Made by a program: the position numbers and the translations under genes
Source of the DNA: an uncultured Lachnospiraceae bacterium
GTDB taxonomy: Bacteria; Bacillota; Clostridia; Lachnospirales; Lachnospiraceae
Length of the DNA: 64,000 nucleotides
Assembly: GCA_947382355.1 (NCBI GenBank)
Contig: CANCYR010000001.1
Span: forward strand, 140,552 to 204,551
Reading direction: 5' to 3'
Shown here: piece after piece, positions 25,700-34,323 of the stretch
Layout of the letters: every line of letters begins with the position of its first letter
Position numbering within the stretch: the stretch's first letter is position 1
Notes under the pieces: model-generated
Database searches by the model: none
What the model was told of the DNA's origin: nothing
Seen by the model: only the letters and a program-made list of their open reading frames with translations

Positions 25700-25732
25700 A
25701 GAAAAACGCATCAGGAGGATGAAAAAAGTAAA

Positions 25733-26458
25733 ATGACAATAGTAATTACTATGGCAGGACTTGGTTCCAGATTTAGAAAGGCAGGCTATACAGTGCCCAA
25801 ATATATGATTGAGGCTCATGGAAAGACTTTATTTGAATGGTCCATGGAAAGTCTGGCAGGCTTTGAAAGCGATGAAAATGTGTACATTTTTATTGTGAGA
25901 AAGGAAGACGATGCTTCTGAATTCATAAATAACACCTGCAATAAAATGGGAATCCATCAGGTGAAGGTAGTGGAAATCGATTATCTTACAGATGGTCAGG
26001 CTACTACGGCTATGTTAGGCGCACCCTACTGGGATAAAGATTCCGGTCTTTTGATTTATAACATTGACACATATGTGGAGGCAGGCGAAATGAATGAAAG
26101 CCAGATAGAAGGAGATGGATTCATTCCCTGTTTTCATGCACCGGGCGACCATTGGAGCTTTGTAAAGCTGAATGAAGACGGAAAGGCTGTGGAGGTAAGG
26201 GAAAAGCAGCGAATTTCCGATAACTGCACGTTAGGAGCTTATTATTTTAAAAGCTGCGGGCTGTACGAAGAGTTATACAAAGAGTATTATAGTCAGAATG
26301 ATAAGCTGGAAAAAGGGGAAAAATATGTAGCGCCTCTTTATAATTATCTGATTGAAAAGGGCGGCGAGGTGAGGATTTCCATTGTGGACTATAAAAAGGT
26401 TCATGTGCTTGGAACGCCGGAGGAATTAGATGTATTTTTGAACACTTATGACATATAA
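25733..26458 (+). CDS. Sugar-1-phosphate or alcohol-phosphate nucleotidyltransferase
   Basis: 241 residues, a single Rossmann-like nucleotidyltransferase domain without left-handed beta-helix. N-terminal signature VITMAGLGSRFRKAGYTVPKYMIE, then LIYNIDTYVE as the metal-binding acid and later a VREKQRIS segment. This class uses NTP to activate a phosphorylated sugar or small alcohol. AGGAGG lies 14 bases before the ATG, further than usual. Together with the kinase (20253) and HAD (21680) genes it could make a CDP- or NDP-activated group for decoration of the polymer; the base and substrate are not readable from sequence. Confidence 0.8.
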   Translation: MTIVITMAGLGSRFRKAGYTVPKYMIEAHGKTLFEWSMESLAGFESDENVYIFIVRKEDDASEFINNTCNKMGIHQVKVVEIDYLTDGQATTAMLGAPYWDKDSGLLIYNIDTYVEAGEMNESQIEGDGFIPCFHAPGDHWSFVKLNEDGKAVEVREKQRISDNCTLGAYYFKSCGLYEELYKEYYSQNDKLEKGEKYVAPLYNYLIEKGGEVRISIVDYKKVHVLGTPEELDVFLNTYDI

Positions 26459-26503
26459 AGTGTAAAATCTGCATGTCATCAGGAAAAAGAGAAAGGAGCG
26501 GAA

Positions 26504-28222
26504 ATGGGAAAACGGCTGAAACAAAAACGAAATCTAAATCTAAAACTAAATAGATATCTGGTTTTGGCTGCCTGTATTCACTTTTTTATCAGCTTTTTTA
26601 CGGACAGGCTTATTTTCACCTATTCACTATGGAATTTTACGGACAGCACCGCTGCCGTAAAAACCATATTCGCATGGGGAAGTAAGGCTGTTTTTTTGTG
26701 CTTTCTTATAAGCTTGTGGCACTTTTTTTTCTGGTTTTTTAAAAAGGCGGACAGAAGCTTTGTGAAATTTACCTGTATTTATTTTGTGCTGATGTGTTTT
26801 TTACTGCTTCTTGTCTGGCCGGGAATCTGGAGGATGGATGAATTCGGCATTCTGTTTGAGGCGGGAAATGTCTTTCCGGTGTTCTGGCAGCATTATCTTA
26901 CCAGTGTGTTTTATATTATGGCGCTAATGCTCCTTCCGGTTCCTTCCGGTGTGATTCTTTTGCAAAATGCCTTCATCTCCCTGATTGTGGGCTGGCTTCT
27001 TTACCGGTTTCAAAAGCTGTTTTTGGCTGATAAGGTTTTTCCGTTTATCTATTTTGGATATATTCCGTTTTTGTTCCTGCCTGTGCTGGACTCAAATTTA
27101 TATCCTATGCGAATGAGCCTTTATGCCTGTCTGGAGCTTTTGCTTTTGGCTGAATTTGTATTTCATTTTAAAGAAAAAAAGATGAGTGGGACAAATGCCA
27201 TAACGCTTGCCATATTATCCGCTGTAATTATTAATTGGCGCGCAGAGGCAATTTATTACCTTTTGGCATTGCCGGTTTGCTTTTTGGTGCTGTTCTGGAA
27301 TATAGGGGACAAAAAAGTTAAATCCAAATTTATCATCTGGACTGTTGCTGCAAGTCTTATATTATTTGTGCCCCAAAAGCTGGGAGAAAGTCAAAAGCAG
27401 TTTTATAAAAATTCCCATGAATATGAGCTGACCAGCATGCTCCTTCCGGTTGTTCCTCTCATTGGACATATTTATATGGATGCTCTTTTTAGTTCTTATT
27501 ATCCGGAGTCGGAGGAAGCGGCGCTTTCAGCCCTGGAAGATAAAAACACACATGTTATTTTTAAACAGGTCTGCAGGCTGTATTTAATGGACCGTGTTTT
27601 GGATGTGTATAAGGCGGCAAAGGCGGCAGGGGAAGGAAGAACCGGAATCAGTCTGTACTGGTCTGATGAGGAGTTTGTAAGGAATTATACGGATGAACAG
27701 TATGCCGTATTTAAAGAGATATACTGGCAGCTTGTTTTTGAAAATCCGGAAATTTTCATGAAAGAGCGGCTTCAGACTTTCCTGCAGTCAAAAGACCTGC
27801 TGGAAAACACTACAGAGCTGTTTACAAAAGAAAATGTTCCTAATTATGAAAAATTCAAAGAGCTGCCCATGACGGCCCCTGTATCCAATCAGATGCGTAA
27901 CAGACTTATTTCCATACTGGAATTGCGGGATGCCGGTGACTATCAAAAGAAGCTTTTCGGGTACTCCTTTGTTTACAGCGCTTTGCCTGCCATGGTATTA
28001 GAGATTTTCATACTTCTGATTCTTTTATGGAAGAGGAAATGGGCATACTCTCTGCTGTTGGCAAGCCATATGGCAAAAATACCCCTGATTTTCCTTACAG
28101 CCCCTTCCAGACTGTTTATGTACTATTATCCGGTATATTTGACGGGCTATGTGCTGACAGTTTTTTTGCTGCTGTATTTGTATGCGGGAAAGAAAGAAAT
28201 CAAAGGGGGAAACAGCTTATGA
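26504..28222 (+). CDS. Large multi-pass membrane protein, GT-C-like
   Basis: 572 residues with about 11-12 helices: a basic N-terminus, helices to about residue 330, an extracytoplasmic soluble region (about 335-480) and three C-terminal helices. The early loop after the fourth helix carries WPGIWRMDEFGIL, an acidic motif at the position of the GT-C catalytic Asp. Size and topology fit a GT-C glycosyltransferase, which uses polyprenyl-phosphate sugars outside the membrane. This would complete a GtrA/GtrB-type system with 18172 and 18605. Good GAAAGGAGCGG site. The next gene overlaps by ATGA. Family not identified with certainty. Confidence 0.55.
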   Translation: MGKRLKQKRNLNLKLNRYLVLAACIHFFISFFTDRLIFTYSLWNFTDSTAAVKTIFAWGSKAVFLCFLISLWHFFFWFFKKADRSFVKFTCIYFVLMCFLLLLVWPGIWRMDEFGILFEAGNVFPVFWQHYLTSVFYIMALMLLPVPSGVILLQNAFISLIVGWLLYRFQKLFLADKVFPFIYFGYIPFLFLPVLDSNLYPMRMSLYACLELLLLAEFVFHFKEKKMSGTNAITLAILSAVIINWRAEAIYYLLALPVCFLVLFWNIGDKKVKSKFIIWTVAASLILFVPQKLGESQKQFYKNSHEYELTSMLLPVVPLIGHIYMDALFSSYYPESEEAALSALEDKNTHVIFKQVCRLYLMDRVLDVYKAAKAAGEGRTGISLYWSDEEFVRNYTDEQYAVFKEIYWQLVFENPEIFMKERLQTFLQSKDLLENTTELFTKENVPNYEKFKELPMTAPVSNQMRNRLISILELRDAGDYQKKLFGYSFVYSALPAMVLEIFILLILLWKRKWAYSLLLASHMAKIPLIFLTAPSRLFMYYYPVYLTGYVLTVFLLLYLYAGKKEIKGGNSL

Positions 28223-29688
28223 GCAATTTTTCCAAAACTATATCCTATTTGAAAAGGAATGGAATAAAAAACACATGTTATGAAGTGGCTGAGCGGCTGG
28301 ATAAAACCCATCTGGAAGAAATTCAGAAAAAGGCCACAGTCTATAAGGGAAACAGGTATTTTTCTGAAGAAAAGGTACGGCTTATGTATGCCGCAGGAGA
28401 TGACCACAGACATATAGCGCCGGAGAAGATTCCGGATAAACCACAGTTTCAAAAGGATTTTGTATTCAGCATACTGGTTCCGGCTTATGAAACAAATCCG
28501 GGGCATTTGAAGGAAATGCTTGACTCGGTAATGGCACAGAGTAAATTTGCAAAGGTGGAGCTGATTGTGGTGGATGCAAGCAGGTCAGCCCGGGTGGAAC
28601 AGGCAGTAAAGGCGTACGGGAAGCGGTTGGAAGAAGGAAAAGAGACACTTGTCCGGCTGTTTGATGAAAAGAAAAAAGAGCAGGGCACAAAAAGGAAAGA
28701 AAGCGGACAGTACCCTGTCATCAAATATATCCGTCTAAAAGAAAACAAAGGCATTTCAGAAAATACCAATGCAGCTCTTGCTTTGGCTGCAGGGGATTAT
28801 ATCGGGCTTTTGGACCATGATGACGTGCTTCTTTCTGATGCCTTGTTTCATGTGCGCTGTAAGCTGGAGGAAGAGGATTATGAACTGCTCTATTCCGATG
28901 AAGATAAGGCGGACAGTGAGATGGAGCGTTTTTTCGAGCCCCATTTCAAGCCGGATTTTAACCTGGATTATTTGCTTTCCAACAATTATATCTGCCATTT
29001 CCTTGTGATGAAGGCGGAGCTTATGAAGCGGCTTGGATTCCGTAGGGAATATGACGGGGCACAGGATTATGATCTGGTGCTGCGGGCGGCGGGAGAACTG
29101 CTTTTTAAGGAGGGCGGTAAAGAGAAGATTGCCCATATACCAAGGGTGCTCTATCATTGGCGCTGCCATGAGGGCTCTACTGCCTCCAATCCAGAAAGCA
29201 AGCGTTATGCATATGAAGCCGGAAAGCGCGCAGTGGAGAATTTTTTAAGGACATACATGAAACTGGGAAAAGAGCAGGCGCAGGTAAGCCACACGGCTCA
29301 TCTGGGATTTTATAAGGTCACATATGGCCCCGATATTTTTAAAGCAAGGCCGGAAGTGGCAGCTATATGCGGCAGGGTGATTCAAAAGGGGAAAGTAACG
29401 GAAGGACCTGCATGGTATATGGAAGAAGGAAAGCTTCCTCTTTTCACAGGGCTGAAGGCTTCTTATGGGGGCTATATGCACCGGGCCGAAATGATTATGC
29501 AGGTAGATGAGATGCCGAAAAAGGCTCTATGCTGGAATAAAAAATACCAAAAGGTATTTAAAAAGCTTGAGAGAGAAGGAAAAAAGCTTTCTTTTCAGGA
29601 AAAGCACAGGATTGCCAAAGAAAACGGCGATATTTTCTTATATGTACCTGATTTTTGGAAGATGGCAAAAAATTTAATGAGGATTTAA
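28219..29688 (+). CDS. GT2 glycosyltransferase of the polysaccharide locus
   Basis: 489 residues; the ATG at 28219 overlaps the TGA of the previous gene, preceded by AAAGGGGGAAAC. The open frame extends 64 residues upstream inside that gene but is not used. An N-terminal helical region (SYLKRNGIKNTCYEVAERL) precedes the GT-A domain from FVFSILVPAYETNPG (about 90) with GDYIGLLDHDDVL (about 195) and a DEDKADSE...PHFKPDFNLDYL acceptor region similar to the first domain of the 14337 protein. An AQDYDLVLR motif completes the active site. A C-terminal half domain follows. Likely transfers rhamnose or another sugar onto the lipid-linked chain. Confidence 0.82.
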   Translation: MSNFSKTISYLKRNGIKNTCYEVAERLDKTHLEEIQKKATVYKGNRYFSEEKVRLMYAAGDDHRHIAPEKIPDKPQFQKDFVFSILVPAYETNPGHLKEMLDSVMAQSKFAKVELIVVDASRSARVEQAVKAYGKRLEEGKETLVRLFDEKKKEQGTKRKESGQYPVIKYIRLKENKGISENTNAALALAAGDYIGLLDHDDVLLSDALFHVRCKLEEEDYELLYSDEDKADSEMERFFEPHFKPDFNLDYLLSNNYICHFLVMKAELMKRLGFRREYDGAQDYDLVLRAAGELLFKEGGKEKIAHIPRVLYHWRCHEGSTASNPESKRYAYEAGKRAVENFLRTYMKLGKEQAQVSHTAHLGFYKVTYGPDIFKARPEVAAICGRVIQKGKVTEGPAWYMEEGKLPLFTGLKASYGGYMHRAEMIMQVDEMPKKALCWNKKYQKVFKKLEREGKKLSFQEKHRIAKENGDIFLYVPDFWKMAKNLMRI

Positions 29689-29689
29689 C

Positions 29690-30658
29690 ATGAAAAAGAC
29701 AACGGTGGTCATACCAAATTATAACGGAATGGCATATTTGCAGGATTGTTTGGGCTCCTTAAAAAAACAGGATGGCAACTTTGATATAATTGTGGTGGAC
29801 AATGGCTCCAAAGATGAAAGCTGTTCTTATATAAAGGAAAGCTTTCCAGAGGTGGTTTTGATTGCCCTGCCGGAAAATCTTGGATTCTGCCGGGCGGTCA
29901 ATATCGGAATCAAAGCTGCCGGCACCCCTTATGTGCTTTTGCTGAACAATGATGTAAAGGTGAAAGAGGATTTTGTGAAAAATCTGGAACAGTCCCTGGA
30001 ACAGAAAAAGGATTACTTTAGTATAGGCGCCAAGATGGTTTCCATGAAGGAGCCTGACAAAATGGATGATGCCGGTGATTTTTACTGCGCTCTTGGCTGG
30101 GCGTTTGCCAGAGGAAAGGGCAGGCCGGAAAAAGACTATCAAAAATCAGGACAGGTATTTTCCGCATGTGCAGGAGCAGCCATATACCGAAAAAAAATAC
30201 TGGAGGAAATCGGTTATTTTGATGAAAATCATTTTGCTTATCTGGAAGATGTGGATATCGGTTATCGGGCAAAAATTTATGGCTATAAAAATGGATTTTG
30301 CCATAATGCAGTAGTCCTTCATGCAGGAAGCGGGTTTTCCGGTTCCCGTTACAATGAATTTAAGGTAACCCTGTCCAGCAGAAACAGTATGTATGTGATT
30401 GGGAAAAACATGCCTTTTTTCCAGATTCTTTTCAATGCGCCCCTTCTTTTGGCAGGCATACTTATAAAATGGATTTTTTTTATCAGGAAATCTATGGGAA
30501 AGATATATATACAGGGCATTATGAAAGGAATTTATGGTTATCTTACTAAGGTAAGGAAAGAAAAAAAGGTTCCGTTTCAGAGGAAACATTTAAAAAATTA
30601 TTTAGAAATTCAGATAGCACTGTGGAAGAATCTGTTCATTTTCTTAAGAAATGCTTAA
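29690..30658 (+). CDS. GT2 glycosyltransferase (RfbN/rhamnosyltransferase-like)
   Basis: 322 residues, starting one base after the previous stop. GT-A domain: TVVIPNYNGMAYLQDCL, IIVVDNGSKDES, NLGFCRAVNIG, LLLNNDVKV, then SACAGAAIYRKKIL and LEDVDIGYRAKI, all typical of rhamnosyltransferases. After about residue 235 there is an amphipathic/hydrophobic C-terminal segment (LLLAGILIKWIFFI), a likely membrane association. It should add one sugar to the chain in the cytoplasm. Stop overlaps a small hairpin with a T-run (30657-30673). Confidence 0.85.
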   Translation: MKKTTVVIPNYNGMAYLQDCLGSLKKQDGNFDIIVVDNGSKDESCSYIKESFPEVVLIALPENLGFCRAVNIGIKAAGTPYVLLLNNDVKVKEDFVKNLEQSLEQKKDYFSIGAKMVSMKEPDKMDDAGDFYCALGWAFARGKGRPEKDYQKSGQVFSACAGAAIYRKKILEEIGYFDENHFAYLEDVDIGYRAKIYGYKNGFCHNAVVLHAGSGFSGSRYNEFKVTLSSRNSMYVIGKNMPFFQILFNAPLLLAGILIKWIFFIRKSMGKIYIQGIMKGIYGYLTKVRKEKKVPFQRKHLKNYLEIQIALWKNLFIFLRNA

Positions 30659-30673
30659 AGGGTTGCCCTTTTT
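30657..30673 (+). terminator. Short terminator-like hairpin before the priming transferase gene
   Basis: AAAGGG (30657-30662), loop TTG, CCCTTT (30666-30671) and two more T. A 6-bp stem, so weak. A possible promoter overlaps it (TTGCCC 30664-30669, 16 bases, TAAAAT 30686-30691), which could start a new unit at the priming transferase. Confidence 0.35.
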
Positions 30674-30722
30674 GTAAAAATCATGTAAAATAACCAACAG
30701 TAGTAAGAAATAGGTGAGATTC

Positions 30723-32132
30723 TTGATTAAAGATAATCAGAAGTATTTCAACAGGCTTCATGTTATACTGGATGCCGTTGTAATTATACTGGCATATTTA
30801 TCTGCCTGGTTTATTCAATTTGAGAGCCGCTTAAAGCTTGTGGCGGAAGGCGCCGGTGTGCTGGATATGAAGACGTATTTCAGCGCATTGTTTCTTATTG
30901 TGCCGGGATATCTTATTTTAAACTATGTTTTCAACTTATATAAGCCAAAGCGCATAACAAATTTGAAAAATGATGCGTTTGCGGTGATAAAGTCAAATAC
31001 TACAGGGCTGATTTTATTTTTGGGCGTCTTATATGTAATCAACCAGCCGGACTTTTCCCGTTCCATGATTTTCATTTTCTATCTGTTAAGCAATGTGCTT
31101 CAGATAGCGACAAGAGTTTTAGTAAGAAAGACTCTGCGTTTTATGCGCAAAAAAGGATACAATGTTAAATATATTCTGTTAGTGGGCTATTCCAGAGCGG
31201 CAGAAGAATATATTAACCGTATTATGGCAAATCCCCAGTGGGGCTATGTGGTCAGAGGGATTTTAGACGACAGGATTCCAAGAGGCACAATGTATCGGGG
31301 CGTAAAGGTATTAGGGCGCATTGACAATCTTCTGATTATTCTGCCTGAAAATAAATTGGACGAGATTGCCATTACTCTTGCTTTGGAAAATTACGACAGG
31401 CTTGAGGAAATTGTGAATCTGTGCGAAAAATCCGGCGTGCATACCAAATTTATTCCTGATTATAACAGTGTGATTCCAAGCAAGCCATATACGGAAGATT
31501 TAAATGGGCTTCCGGTTATCAATATCCGTCATGTACCGCTTACCAATACGCTGAATTCCATTGCAAAGCGCGTGGTGGATATTTTGGGCGGATTTATGGC
31601 AATTGTTTTATTTTCACCAGTCATGCTTGTGAGCGCTGTTTTAATTAAAGCGACAAGTCCCGGACCTGTTATATTTAAGCAGGAGCGTGTGGGACTTCAC
31701 AACAAGCCTTTTCGAATGTACAAGTTTCGCACAATGGAAGTGCAGAAACCAAAGAAAGAGAAAAAGGAATGGACTACCAAGGATGACCCAAGAGTTACAA
31801 AGGTAGGAAGGGTATTGAGGAAAACAAGCATTGATGAGCTGCCCCAGCTCTTTAACGTTCTTATGGGCAATATGAGTCTTGTGGGACCAAGACCGGAAAG
31901 ACCGTTTTTTGTAGAAAAATTCAAAGAGGAAGTGCCCCGTTATATGATTAAGCATCAGGTGAGGCCGGGGATGACCGGATGGGCGCAGATTAACGGCTAT
32001 AGAGGGGACACCTCCATACGGAAACGAATAGATTGCGATTTATATTATATTGAAAACTGGACAATGGGCCTTGATTTCAAAATATTGTTTTTAACACTAT
32101 TTAAAGGCTTTATTAATAAAAATGCATATTAA
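30723..32132 (+). CDS. Undecaprenyl-phosphate sugar phosphotransferase (WcaJ-type priming enzyme)
   Basis: 469 residues from TTG 30723, which is 5 bases after AGGTGA; GTG 30714 is an alternative that would overlap that site. Four N-terminal helices, a CoA-binding-like middle domain ([17 protein letters not shown]) and, after about residue 285, the phosphotransferase domain: a helix, then [44 protein letters not shown] and [10 protein letters not shown]. It transfers a sugar-1-phosphate from a nucleotide sugar to undecaprenyl phosphate, the first step of repeat-unit or chain synthesis, at the inner membrane face. Placed just before the LCP ligase gene. Confidence 0.9.
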   Translation: MIKDNQKYFNRLHVILDAVVIILAYLSAWFIQFESRLKLVAEGAGVLDMKTYFSALFLIVPGYLILNYVFNLYKPKRITNLKNDAFAVIKSNTTGLILFLGVLYVINQPDFSRSMIFIFYLLSNVLQIATRVLVRKTLRFMRKKGYNVKYILLVGYSRAAEEYINRIMANPQWGYVVRGILDDRIPRGTMYRGVKVLGRIDNLLIILPENKLDEIAITLALENYDRLEEIVNLCEKSGVHTKFIPDYNSVIPSKPYTEDLNGLPVINIRHVPLTNTLNSIAKRVVDILGGFMAIVLFSPVMLVSAVLIKATSPGPVIFKQERVGLHNKPFRMYKFRTMEVQKPKKEKKEWTTKDDPRVTKVGRVLRKTSIDELPQLFNVLMGNMSLVGPRPERPFFVEKFKEEVPRYMIKHQVRPGMTGWAQINGYRGDTSIRKRIDCDLYYIENWTMGLDFKILFLTLFKGFINKNAY

Positions 32133-32156
32133 ACAGATGAAAATAAGGAGTTAGCT

Positions 32157-33248
32157 ATGGCAACAACAAAAAAGACAAACACTAAGAGCAAGAAAAGAAT
32201 GACGAAAAAAGAAAAAGCAAAGAAGAAACGAAATAAGATTCTTCTGATTGCTGCAGAAATTTTAGTGCTCTGCGTTATGGGCGTGGCTCTTTATCTGATT
32301 ACCAAAACAGATAAGATGGAAGGCACCGAAATCAATAAGGAAGATATTGTAATCAATGAGGAAGTAGCGAATAAGACCGGCGGAGGCCAGGCGATTGAAG
32401 GATATCGGGTAATTGCACTTTTCGGCGTGGATGCCAGAAACGGCGCTCTCGGAAAAGGAACGAGAACGGATACGATTATGCTGGCTTGTATCAATGAAAA
32501 CACGAAAGAGGTAAAGCTTGTTTCCGTCTTCCGTGATACCTATCTGAATCTGGGGAATGACAGCTATGGAAAAGCAAATGGCGCCTATGCAAAGGGCGGT
32601 CCAAAACAGGCAATCAGTATGCTGAACATGAATCTGGATTTACAGATTACCGATTATGTTACCGTTGGATTTGCAGGACTTGTGGATACCATAGATGCTC
32701 TGGGCGGAGTTATGGTTGATGTGGATGAGGCGGAAATCGGACATTTGAACAACTATCAGATTGGTACTTCTGAGGCTCTTGGAAGAAGCTATACCAAACT
32801 GCAGAATACAGGTTACCAGAGCTTAAATGGTATGCAGGCAACCTCTTATTGCCGTATCCGTTATACCAAAGGCGATGATTTTAAACGTGCAGAAAGACAG
32901 CGGGAAGTGATTCAGGCAATTGCAGATAAAGCAAAGGAGGCAAATATTTCCACTCTGAATGAAATTGCCAACAGCACCTTTGAACAGGTTGCTACCTCCC
33001 TTTCATTAACGGAAATCCTTGGATTATTAGGAGATATAAATGATTATAAGATTGTAGCAAGCGACGGCTTCCCATTTGAACAGTACCGGACAACGGGAAA
33101 TGTAGGCAAGGCAAGCTGCGTAATTCCTACAGACCTTAAGACCAACGTATCCGAGCTTCACAAGTTTTTGTTTGGCATAGAAAACTACGAACCATCCTCC
33201 AGCGTAAACGAATACAGCCAGAGGGTAAGTCAGGATACTGGAAGGTAA
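32157..33248 (+). CDS. LytR-CpsA-Psr (LCP) family ligase
   Basis: 363 residues: a very basic N-terminus (1-40), one helix, then the extracytoplasmic LCP domain. Seen: ALFGVDARNG (about 84), GTRTDTIMLACIN (about 101), VSVFRDTYLNL (about 122), the SMLNMNLDLQITDYVTV strand-helix region (about 161) and the CRIRYTKGDDFKRAERQ segment (about 236) with arginines that bind the polyprenyl pyrophosphate. LCP proteins attach teichoic acids or capsule polymers to peptidoglycan. Located after the priming transferase, so it probably anchors the exported polymer to the wall. RBS AAGGAG before ATG. Confidence 0.92.
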   Translation: MATTKKTNTKSKKRMTKKEKAKKKRNKILLIAAEILVLCVMGVALYLITKTDKMEGTEINKEDIVINEEVANKTGGGQAIEGYRVIALFGVDARNGALGKGTRTDTIMLACINENTKEVKLVSVFRDTYLNLGNDSYGKANGAYAKGGPKQAISMLNMNLDLQITDYVTVGFAGLVDTIDALGGVMVDVDEAEIGHLNNYQIGTSEALGRSYTKLQNTGYQSLNGMQATSYCRIRYTKGDDFKRAERQREVIQAIADKAKEANISTLNEIANSTFEQVATSLSLTEILGLLGDINDYKIVASDGFPFEQYRTTGNVGKASCVIPTDLKTNVSELHKFLFGIENYEPSSSVNEYSQRVSQDTGR

Positions 33249-33315
33249 AAAGAGAGAAGATAAATAGGACGGAGCTGTTTTGGCAGCGCCGTCTATTTGT
33301 GCAAAAAGGAAAGAT

Positions 33316-34320
33316 ATGAATAAAGTCGATGTTATTATACCTACCTACAAACCGGATAAAGGTTTTTTTGACATAATGGATATGCTTTTGAAACAAACTG
33401 TTCCTGTGGGCAGGGTTATATTGATGAACACAGAAGAACGGTATTTCAATCAGCTGATTTATGGAACGACTTTTAAGGAAAAATATGGTAATGTGGTGGT
33501 CTACCATCATTCCAAGCGGGAATTTGACCATGGAAATACAAGAAACAGGGGAGTCAGGCATTCGGAGGCAGATGTATTTATTATGATGACCCAGGATGCA
33601 GTTCCTGCAGATGAGTTTTTGATTGAAAAGCTGCTTGAGCCTCTGCAAAAGGAAAAAACAGCTATTTCCTATGCCAGACAGCTGCCCAGACAGGGTGCGG
33701 CAGAAATAGAAAGCTTTGTTCGTTCTTTTAATTATCCGGACGCAGATATGGAAAAGTCTGAAAAGGATTTAGAACGGCTGGGAATAAAAACATTTTTCTG
33801 TTCCAATGTTTGCGCCGCTTATAAAAGAGACGTATTCGTGGAATTAGGCGGCTTCGTCAGGCATACCATTTTTAATGAAGATATGATTTTTGCCTCAAAA
33901 GCGGTTCGGGCAGGGTATTCCATTGCATATGCGTCAGGTGCAAGAGTGTATCATTCCCATGATTACACCAATAAGCAACAGTTTAAACGAAATTTTGATT
34001 TGGGAGTCTCTCAGGCAGACCATCCGGAGGTTTTTGAAGGTATTCCCTCAGAATCGGAAGGGAAAAAGCTGGTAAGGCTTACCAGAAAACATTTTCGTAA
34101 GGAAAAGAAGCAAAAAGAATTGCTGAAGTTTTATGTAAATTGTGGATTCAGACTGCTGGGATACAAACTGGGGAAGAATTATAAAAAGCTGCCCAAGGCG
34201 TTGATTAAAAGGTTTACTGCAAACAGGGATTACTGGCGGCATTATCAGATGAAGCGGGAAGTTTCCGGCATTGATGCTACAAAGGGATACGGGAAAAATG
34301 CGGATAAAGAAGGAGAATAG
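33316..34320 (+). CDS. GT2 rhamnosyltransferase (RfbF-like)
   Basis: 334 residues from ATG 33316 preceded by AAAGGAAAGAT; the frame is open 12 codons upstream. Motifs typical of RfbF-type dTDP-rhamnose transferases: VDVIIPTYKPDKGFFD, a REFDHGNTRNRGV motif (about 69), MMTQDAVPAD (about 90), CSNVCAAYKRDVF and FNEDMIFASKAVRAGY. A basic C-terminal tail after the domain suggests membrane association. It likely adds rhamnose to the lipid-linked primer. It ends three bases before glmS, with which it must be co-transcribed. Confidence 0.88.
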   Translation: MNKVDVIIPTYKPDKGFFDIMDMLLKQTVPVGRVILMNTEERYFNQLIYGTTFKEKYGNVVVYHHSKREFDHGNTRNRGVRHSEADVFIMMTQDAVPADEFLIEKLLEPLQKEKTAISYARQLPRQGAAEIESFVRSFNYPDADMEKSEKDLERLGIKTFFCSNVCAAYKRDVFVELGGFVRHTIFNEDMIFASKAVRAGYSIAYASGARVYHSHDYTNKQQFKRNFDLGVSQADHPEVFEGIPSESEGKKLVRLTRKHFRKEKKQKELLKFYVNCGFRLLGYKLGKNYKKLPKALIKRFTANRDYWRHYQMKREVSGIDATKGYGKNADKEGE

Positions 34321-34323
34321 AGT

